Part shown: positions 33,883 to 39,815 of the stretch, in pieces | Layout of the letters: every line of letters starts with the position of its first letter | Numbering within the stretch: position 1 is the stretch's first letter | The notes under the pieces: generated by a model | Seen by the model: the letters and a program-made list of their open reading frames with translations, nothing else | Told to the model about the DNA's origin: nothing | Database searches by the model: none | Made by a program: the position numbers and the translations under genes | From: an uncultured Verrucomicrobia subdivision 3 bacterium | GTDB lineage: Bacteria; Verrucomicrobiota; Verrucomicrobiia; Limisphaerales; UBA11358 | NCBI GenBank assembly: GCA_903850425.1 | Contig: CAINLR010000079.1 | Location: 1-39,815, forward strand | Direction of reading: 5' to 3' | Length of the DNA stretch: 39,815 nucleotides

Positions 33883-36800
33883 ATGAAAAACACTGAATAC
33901 CCTACCATGATCAAAATGCATTTTGCTGCAAGCCAGTGGCGAAATGGCTGGCATTGTATGTCAGCGGCACTCCTGCTCGCGGTTTTAGCCGCCTCAAACC
34001 GGCAAGCCAGGGCCGATATTGCCTTGGTGGATACGGCGGCGGAAGCCGGACTGTCCATGAGCATCGCCGAGAGCGGCCAGAATTCGGTTGCCATCACCAA
34101 CTTTACAGTCAGTCCCATGGCCAATGTGTTGGTGGTGCTGGTGGAAGACAAGGGGGCATCGGCGGTCAACAGCGAACCGGCCACTTTGACTTGGGGTTCG
34201 CAAACGATTCTCAAAGCCGTGGCGCAGGACAATCCGAATACAAACCTGCGCGGCGAATCCATCTACTATCTGTTCAATCCCACACCCGGAACGAATACTA
34301 TTGCCGCCACGGTAGCCAATAATCCGCTTAATGTTGAGATCACAGCTTACACCCTCAGCGGCGTTGACACCACCATGTCGCCCAAGGTTGGAAGCGGCGG
34401 CAGCATTGGCGCCAACGTCACATTTACGGTGTCGGGGGTGGTGGCTGGCTCCTGGGCCGCCGCGAATACCACTTGGTCTTCCCAAACCCCCGTTCCAACC
34501 ATCACCGGCACGGGCGGGTCGAATTTTATGACGTCTTTTCTCATGGTGGATAACCAGTCCACCATTTTGACGGCTGGCTATATCGCGGGATTGAGCGGAG
34601 GCACCGATACCTTCGCGGCGGCATGGGCGACAGGCACCCAAAAAAATAATTTTGCCGTGGCCGTCTTCACACCACTGGCCACGGCGATCAACATCACAGC
34701 GGCATCCGCCACACCGAATCCGGTGCCGGTGGGAACGCCAGTGTTGTTGAGCGTCACGGCAACGTCAACCGGCGGCTCCATCACAAATGTGGTGGTGAAT
34801 GCGAGCGCCGTCGGCGGGCCGTCAGTTTTGCCGCTGAATTTGGCTGGCGGGCATGTTTATACCAACTCGGTGACGGCGGCCATACCCACCCTCGGTGCGG
34901 TTCTGCCGGTCACCCTCCGGGACAACGTAGGCAATACTCTTGCGGGCAGCGTGCGGGTGGTAGTGCAAACGCTCGCCGACATGCAATTTGACGCTTACAA
35001 CAATGCTTATTTGATTCAAACTCAAAGCAATCTCGGCCTGGTTTATTATGCAAGGAGTTTGACCAACCGGTCCACTGATGGCGGGTGGACCCTAGCTATT
35101 GACATTGAGGGGGCGGAAGATGCCTATGAGCGCACTCATAGCCCGGTGCATCAGCAACTGGTGAACAGCCTCTGCACCCATTTTTTGCTGCAAAGCCCCA
35201 TGCCATGGTCCGGGGATTACTGGAACGACGACATCGGGTGGTTCTCGCTGGTATTGGTCCGCGGTTACCAGATGACGGGCAATACCAACTATCTTAATGC
35301 TGCCGAGTATGGCTTTAACATGGCCTTTGCCCGCGGTTGGGATACCAATTACAATAACGGAGGCATTTGGGAGCGGCAGCCCTCGGATATGCCAACTAAT
35401 GACATCCCGGCAAAGAATCCACTTGCCTGCGACAGCCTGCTGCAAACCGTGTGTATGATTTATCAAAGCACCGGGGATACGAATTATCTGAATCGAGCGC
35501 TGCAAATATATGGCTGGGTGCGGACCAACATATTCAACCCGGCCACAGGTCATGTTTACGGACAGGTTGATACCAACGGGGTCGTCGATACCAGCTCCAT
35601 GCTGTATAATCAAGGCACCTTCGTGGAATGCGCCAATCTGCTGCATAACATCACCGGCCAGCAAATGTATTATGATGACGCGCTCAAGGCGGTGGAATAC
35701 ACGCGAAACAATATCACCGTCAATGGCATCTTCAGCAAGAGCGCAACTTATCTCTACACTTGGGCTGCCGAATATGCGCGCGGCATGGGACATTTTGTCA
35801 AGGATAATAACCTGTGGAGCACTTATTATCCTTGGATGTTTGCCAATGCCACGACCGCGTGGAACTGCCGCCGACCCGATTACAATGTTTCGTGGAACGT
35901 ATGGACCGCACCAACGCCAACCACCAACGATCTAAGCATCGGTTGGGCGGTCAACGCAGTGGCCATGACACAGTTCACTCCTGAAACACAACCGGGATTA
36001 GTCAATTGCACCAACCAGTTGCATGGAACCGTCATTGGCACCAGCGGCTCCTGGAACAACAGCGGCAACACCATCACCAAAGTGTTTGATGGCAACTTGA
36101 ACACCTATTTTGACGCCCCTGACAACAGTGGCGACTGGGTGGGACTGGATTTTGGAGTCGGGGTGAGCAACGTGATCGGCCAAATTAGCTATTGGCCGCG
36201 CATCGGTTGGTCGGGACGTATGCTTGGCGGGGTGTTTCAGGGAGACAACAGCACGAACTTTCCGAATCCTGTGACGTTGTTCAACATCGCCACGGCGCCG
36301 CCGGAGAATAATGTGGTCACGCCGCAAACAATCACCAACACCAACGCCTTCCGTTGCGTGCGTTACGTCGGACCAAGCAATGGCTCCTGCAATGTGGCGG
36401 AACTGCAATTTTTCGCCCCCAATCCTGCGGTGAACTCGCTTTCAATCGTAAGCGGGCCGACCTGGTCTCCGGCCTCGGTCTATGTGGGACAAACGGCTAG
36501 TGCGACCGTATCGGCCAGCGGCACGGGAACGCTGGCTTACCAGTGGAAGGCGGGTATGAACGGCAATTATACTAACCTGACGGATGGTGGGAACCTATCC
36601 GGCTCAACCAATGCTACCCTGCTCATCACAAGCGCGCAGCTCACCAATGCCCTCAGCTACATCGTGGTGATTACCAACGCTTCCGTCTCGGTCACCAGCA
36701 CCCCCGCGATCCTGACCGTTTTGTCAACCGGGCCGGCCACGAATTTCACATTGAACTATGGCGCAGCGCCCATTTCGCAAGGTGTCGGCAAGGATTGGAA

Positions 36801-37863
36801 CACGGTAAACCAATGGAACCCATCCGGCTTGTCGGCAGCCAATGCCGTTGCGGCCTATCCGGGCAGTTCGTTCGAGGTGGTAGTGGGCGCACTGCTGCGA
36901 AATCCCGCCGGTTCAGTCAATAATGTTTTCCCAGGCGATACGCTGCAACTGGATGGCGATGGCAATACGGACTTCAACGCGAACCCGATTGGCGTCGGCG
37001 AAATTCGCTTCAAGAACAGCACGCCCGGCATTCCCAGCACCAATTATTTCAAAAATTTGGTGTTGAACGGCGGCGAACTCAACATCGGCGACAGCACGGA
37101 TTTGATTCTGCAAGGCAAGATTACGGTGCAGACCAATTCTGTGTTTGGAACGCAGGGAGGCAGCGGCACCAATCAGACCTACCGGGTGGACTCCTATTTG
37201 ACCGGAAGCGGCACGATCGTGTTTTTTTTGTCGAACAGCACCCCCTCCGCCGCGCTGAACATCACCGGCACCACCAACACGTTCACCGGCCAGTGGAATG
37301 TTCTGCAAGGACCGCTGTTGGGCAGCGGTGTAAATTCATTGGGCACCAATTCGATCACCATTGGTGCTAGTGGCGTGCTGGAAACTGCGTATCCCATCAA
37401 CAACACCAATTCATCCCTCATTCTGAACGGGCGAATGTTCCTGACCCAGACCGACACGTTCAACAACGTGGTTATTAACGGCACGACACTTGCACCTGGA
37501 ACTTATAGCGCCGCCACACTCAGCGGGCTCTACACGAACTTTCCGGCCACCTTCGCTGCGCTGTATGGCACCACGGCAACCAGCGCCTCGGGAGCCATCA
37601 ATATCGGCAATATTGTCGTCCCGCCGTCATCTCCGCACATAACCAGCATCCAGGTGAGCGGCACCGGCGGACTGAATTTATCCGCCACGAATGGCACACC
37701 GGGCGGTTCCTGGGTGTTGTTGCAAAGCACCAACGTGGCACTGCCTTTGAACCAATGGCAGACGAACACCACGGGCACATTCGATGGCAGCGGAAATCTA
37801 TCCACGAACATTTTTGATGCCGCCACCAACATGCAAAGTTTTTACGTCCTAAAGGTGCAATAA
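33883..37863 (+). CDS. Second secreted multi-domain GH76 alpha-1,6-mannanase-like enzyme
   Basis: 1326 residues from ATG 33883; ATG 33907 is equally possible and the frame opens at TTG 33862. Signal peptide near SAALLLAVLAAS...ARA. Module A (most diverged copy) about 46-266, a beta-sandwich linker domain about 270-363, GH76 barrel about 365-705 with the Asp pair in DYWNDDIGWF (Asp449-450), YERTHSP, GGIWERQP and MLYNQGTFVECA, discoidin-like domain about 705-848, Ig-like domain about 855-950, and module C about 954-1326 ending FYVLKVQ. Catalytic surroundings differ from the first GH76 (SMLYNQGTF against SYNSGLYAN), suggesting endo/exo or linkage division of labour. The C-terminal half is related to the beta-helix gene just upstream. 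Confidence 0.87.
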   Translation: MKNTEYPTMIKMHFAASQWRNGWHCMSAALLLAVLAASNRQARADIALVDTAAEAGLSMSIAESGQNSVAITNFTVSPMANVLVVLVEDKGASAVNSEPATLTWGSQTILKAVAQDNPNTNLRGESIYYLFNPTPGTNTIAATVANNPLNVEITAYTLSGVDTTMSPKVGSGGSIGANVTFTVSGVVAGSWAAANTTWSSQTPVPTITGTGGSNFMTSFLMVDNQSTILTAGYIAGLSGGTDTFAAAWATGTQKNNFAVAVFTPLATAINITAASATPNPVPVGTPVLLSVTATSTGGSITNVVVNASAVGGPSVLPLNLAGGHVYTNSVTAAIPTLGAVLPVTLRDNVGNTLAGSVRVVVQTLADMQFDAYNNAYLIQTQSNLGLVYYARSLTNRSTDGGWTLAIDIEGAEDAYERTHSPVHQQLVNSLCTHFLLQSPMPWSGDYWNDDIGWFSLVLVRGYQMTGNTNYLNAAEYGFNMAFARGWDTNYNNGGIWERQPSDMPTNDIPAKNPLACDSLLQTVCMIYQSTGDTNYLNRALQIYGWVRTNIFNPATGHVYGQVDTNGVVDTSSMLYNQGTFVECANLLHNITGQQMYYDDALKAVEYTRNNITVNGIFSKSATYLYTWAAEYARGMGHFVKDNNLWSTYYPWMFANATTAWNCRRPDYNVSWNVWTAPTPTTNDLSIGWAVNAVAMTQFTPETQPGLVNCTNQLHGTVIGTSGSWNNSGNTITKVFDGNLNTYFDAPDNSGDWVGLDFGVGVSNVIGQISYWPRIGWSGRMLGGVFQGDNSTNFPNPVTLFNIATAPPENNVVTPQTITNTNAFRCVRYVGPSNGSCNVAELQFFAPNPAVNSLSIVSGPTWSPASVYVGQTASATVSASGTGTLAYQWKAGMNGNYTNLTDGGNLSGSTNATLLITSAQLTNALSYIVVITNASVSVTSTPAILTVLSTGPATNFTLNYGAAPISQGVGKDWNTVNQWNPSGLSAANAVAAYPGSSFEVVVGALLRNPAGSVNNVFPGDTLQLDGDGNTDFNANPIGVGEIRFKNSTPGIPSTNYFKNLVLNGGELNIGDSTDLILQGKITVQTNSVFGTQGGSGTNQTYRVDSYLTGSGTIVFFLSNSTPSAALNITGTTNTFTGQWNVLQGPLLGSGVNSLGTNSITIGASGVLETAYPINNTNSSLILNGRMFLTQTDTFNNVVINGTTLAPGTYSAATLSGLYTNFPATFAALYGTTATSASGAINIGNIVVPPSSPHITSIQVSGTGGLNLSATNGTPGGSWVLLQSTNVALPLNQWQTNTTGTFDGSGNLSTNIFDAATNMQSFYVLKVQ
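34018..34680 (+). repeat. Coding module A, copy 4
   Basis: IALVDTAAEAG to AVAVFTPLA. Most diverged copy; it lacks the QDGSP opening but keeps NSEPATLTWG, IYYLFNPTPGT and ITAYTLSGVDTT. Confidence 0.55.
35995..36423 (+). repeat. Discoidin-like coding module, copy 2 (second GH76)
   Basis: Collinear with 21616-22034 and most residues identical (YWPRIGW, RMLGGVFQGDN, VRYVGPSNGSCNVAELQFF). It follows the GH76 barrel here too, so barrel and binding domain were inherited together. Confidence 0.65.
36742..37863 (+). repeat. Coding module C, copy 3
   Basis: FTLNYGAAPISQ to the stop; slightly shortened in the middle. Similarity to copy 1 runs past the stop (GATTATTGCGAT here, AATCATTGCGAT there). Confidence 0.7.
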
Positions 37864-37880
37864 GATTATTGCGATGAGTT

Positions 37881-37904
37881 GAGCCTCAGAAAACGGGCTT
37901 TTAT
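37881..37904 (+). terminator. Weak hairpin with T-run after the second GH76
   Basis: AGCC (37882-37885) can pair with GGCT (37896-37899), extended by a G-T pair, followed by TTTTA. The stem is short, and the next gene starts 54 nt downstream, so at most this is partial attenuation. Confidence 0.2.
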
Positions 37905-37917
37905 CTATGTTGAAGCA

Positions 37918-39815
37918 ATGAAACGCGGAAAATCAAATACTTGCAGACGAAAACCCGACGTTATGAGAGTCTTTGTTACTGCTACGGCCAGTCTCATGCT
38001 CATTGCCTGCGTTGGCGGCGCAGGGACTGCTTTCTCCCAAACAAACCAAGCCACACCGCCCGTTTCGGAGTCTCCGGCGGTCTGGAGCAAACCAGATGAA
38101 ACCCCAAATGACTCGCTTGTTTCGCCCGAAGTATCTCCTGATGGCCGCGTTACTTTTCGCCTATACGCGCCTGAAGCAAAGAATGTGACGGTCCGGGTGA
38201 ACAGCGACTTCTTTAGGGGACCGCTGTCGTTTGTAAAAGATAAGCGGGGCGTGTGGTCTGCCACCGCGGAGCCAGTTTCTTCTGGTGCCTATCGCTACAA
38301 CTTCATGGCAGATGGGGCAATCGTTCTCGATAGCCGCATCTCAACTGCCAATCTCATGCCATCTACCTTTATGAAAATTATCCGCTTTCACCCTGACCTT
38401 TCGCAACAACGGACATTGCTTGGCATGAGCGTGCTCGTCGGCTTTTTTGCGCTCGTCAATCTAAGCCCAGCAGCAATTGCCGCGCACCTGACACCCGGTG
38501 TGCCGGTGGTGGTTCTGCCTGGAACACCTTCGTCGGTGAAAATGGCGGTGGCAGATTTGCAGCGCGACTTGGAAAAGGTTCTCGGCCAGCCTTCGCCCAT
38601 CGTGGAGGACGCCAAGGAATTGCACGGTCGTCCAGCCATCGTCATTCTTGTTGACGGCTCGACAAAACCCGAATGGCATGAGGCGGCGGTCGCCGGTCGC
38701 GAAGCTCACGGGATTCATGTGCGCGGAATTGACGGCCAAAGTTGCGTCGTGCTTGAGGGAACGGATCCGCGTGGCGCGATTTACGCCATCTATTCGTTTT
38801 CAGACGAGTTTCTCGGCGTGCCGCCGCTTTGGTATTGGGCGGACTGGGTGCCGACGCGGCGCGCGACGATTGATATTCCGACGGACACGAATCGAGTATT
38901 CCCGCCCGCCTATGTGCGCTGGCGGGCGTGGCTCAATAATGACTCTGACTTTCTTGATCCTTGGCAAAAGCGCTCACCGGAAAATGATCACGCGATGCTC
39001 GAAACCGTGCTCCGGTTGAAATACAACGCGTTCGAGTTGGGCGGCGTCGCCGACCTGCGGCCAGACGCCCCACCGTATGCGGTGCAATCGGGAGCCGCCA
39101 AAGCAAACGCGCGGGGCTTGGTCATCACGCATCACCACACGTCGCCGCTTGGCTCGAACTTGTCAGGCTGGGACGCATTCTGGAAGCATGAGGGCAAGCC
39201 GGTTCCGCCACTCTCCGTCACCAATATTGAGAACCTGAAAACGTTCTGGCGTTATCATGTCGAAACGGCCCAGCGGGCCGGTTTCGAGACAGTGTGGACG
39301 CTGGTGTTCCGGGGTTCCCGCGATATTCCATTTTGGGAAACTTTCAAAGACGCCCCGACCAATGCCGCCGATCGCGCGCGGGTGATAAACCAGATGTTGC
39401 AGGCGGAAGCCGATGTTGTGAAGGAAGTCACCGGCAATTCCGCACCCAACATGCGGACGACATTTTACAATGAAAGCACGACGTTCCTCGGTGCCGGCCT
39501 GCTGCATCCGCCGTCCGAGCCGACGCTCATCTGGAATTTTGTCGCCGCGCGCCGCGACCATTTTCCGACGGAAGACCTCCGCAATCTCAAGTCGCCGCCC
39601 GATCGCCTGATCGGCTACTATCTCAATTTTCAATTTACCTCCACCGGTTCGCATCTTGCCCCGGCGGAAGGTCCTTGGAAAATGGCCGCCAATTACCGAA
39701 TCGTTGATGGCACTAGTGCCCAACCGCTCGCGTTCACGGTGGTGAACGCCGGCAACAACCGCGAGCATCTCACCGAACTCTCCGCCAATGCCGAGATGAT
39801 GTGGCGGTTCAAGGA
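37918..39815 (+). CDS. Partial GH115-type alpha-glucuronidase gene fused in frame to an upstream E-set esterase domain
   Basis: The frame is open from ATG 37918 to the window edge (632 codons, no stop). Residues 16-40 form a first signal peptide with a lipobox-like LIAC, so ATG 37963 may be the true start. Residues about 60-143 read as the E-set domain that precedes CE1-type esterases (VSPDGRVTFRLYAPEAKNV, GAYRYNFMADG). At codon 152 (ATG 38371) a second complete signal peptide begins (MKIIRF...LSPAAIAAH), followed by GH115 features: ADLQRDLEKVLGQ, VLEGTDPRGAIYAIYSFSDEFLGV, LWYWADWVPTRR, and FPPAYVRWRAWLNND at the barrel entry. GH115 enzymes release (4-O-methyl-)glucuronic acid from xylan or related polymers. 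The catalytic barrel is cut by the edge. Family moderately secure; whether one fusion protein or two translation products is open. Confidence 0.7.
   Translation, partial: MKRGKSNTCRRKPDVMRVFVTATASLMLIACVGGAGTAFSQTNQATPPVSESPAVWSKPDETPNDSLVSPEVSPDGRVTFRLYAPEAKNVTVRVNSDFFRGPLSFVKDKRGVWSATAEPVSSGAYRYNFMADGAIVLDSRISTANLMPSTFMKIIRFHPDLSQQRTLLGMSVLVGFFALVNLSPAAIAAHLTPGVPVVVLPGTPSSVKMAVADLQRDLEKVLGQPSPIVEDAKELHGRPAIVILVDGSTKPEWHEAAVAGREAHGIHVRGIDGQSCVVLEGTDPRGAIYAIYSFSDEFLGVPPLWYWADWVPTRRATIDIPTDTNRVFPPAYVRWRAWLNNDSDFLDPWQKRSPENDHAMLETVLRLKYNAFELGGVADLRPDAPPYAVQSGAAKANARGLVITHHHTSPLGSNLSGWDAFWKHEGKPVPPLSVTNIENLKTFWRYHVETAQRAGFETVWTLVFRGSRDIPFWETFKDAPTNAADRARVINQMLQAEADVVKEVTGNSAPNMRTTFYNESTTFLGAGLLHPPSEPTLIWNFVAARRDHFPTEDLRNLKSPPDRLIGYYLNFQFTSTGSHLAPAEGPWKMAANYRIVDGTSAQPLAFTVVNAGNNREHLTELSANAEMMWRFK
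37963..38346 (+). pseudogene. Truncated esterase remnant: signal peptide plus E-set domain only
   Basis: The segment encodes a signal peptide, a Pro/Ser linker and a CE1-associated E-set domain, then stops resembling the family at SRISTAN, just where a CE1 alpha/beta-hydrolase domain should follow. No esterase catalytic domain is present; a GH115 signal peptide starts about 24 nt later in the same frame. This looks like a deletion junction between two former neighbours. The E-set identification is from strand pattern and confidence is moderate. Confidence 0.5.

Noticed and set aside
37905-38264. 119-codon minus-strand open frame at the right edge
   Set aside because: It is antisense to the continuous plus-strand frame that carries a signal peptide and an E-set domain pattern; no family signal of its own.
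1-39815. CRISPR array, tRNA, rRNA, transposase or phage genes
   Set aside because: I saw no regularly spaced direct repeats, no tRNA-like cloverleaf and no mobile-element protein motifs on either strand; the repeats present are coding modules, the gene triplet and the palindromic element.

Overview
The window looks like a chromosomal carbohydrate-degradation locus from a free-living member of Verrucomicrobiota (or a close PVC relative). The pointers are moderate GC, very large secreted multi-domain glycosidases rich in Thr/Asn with Ig-like and beta-strand-repeat modules, several DUF1080 domains, and conserved beta-propeller lipoproteins. No SusC/SusD pair is present, which argues against a classical Bacteroidetes PUL. 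The taxonomic call is inference from gene style; there is no rRNA or other marker gene.

Layout. (1) 1-1053: a short XRE-type helix-turn-helix gene, then about 580 bp without a convincing gene, ending in a palindromic element. (2) 1054-8149, rightward: GH97 (alpha-galactosidase-like), a modular SGNH/GDSL esterase, and a GH28. (3) 18498 down to 8220, leftward: a GH3-PA14-DUF1080 fusion followed by two tandem copies of the triplet [GH28 - beta-propeller lipoprotein - DUF1080 protein]. All gaps are 17-61 nt, so this is probably one operon. (4) 18499-18918: a divergent promoter region with two more copies of the palindromic element in opposite orientations. (5) 18919 to the right edge, rightward: GH76, a divergent clan GH-D-like glycosidase, a CE15 glucuronoyl esterase, a 1640-residue GH27, a GH28/GH49-type beta-helix enzyme, a second GH76, and a cut-off gene. 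That last gene joins an esterase E-set remnant in frame to a GH115-type alpha-glucuronidase. All gaps are 7-62 nt.

How it fits together. Every recognisable enzyme carries a signal peptide or lipobox, so the locus encodes an exported depolymerisation toolkit. It is aimed at a complex acidic heteropolysaccharide: galacturonan backbones (four GH28-like enzymes), alpha-galactose (GH97, GH27, possibly the clan-D protein), alpha-mannan (two GH76), glucuronic-acid ester and ether decorations (CE15, GH115), acyl groups (SGNH esterase) and beta-linked ends (GH3). DUF1080 domains belong to the family now linked to 3-keto-glycoside hydrolysis. No transporter or substrate-specific regulator lies in the window.

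The most unusual features are: the tandem duplicated triplet; one conserved palindromic element in front of each of the three transcription units and nowhere else that I saw; a set of poorly described accessory modules shuffled among five giant enzymes; and the two-signal-peptide fusion at the right edge. All identities are by-eye judgements; no alignment or database search was run.
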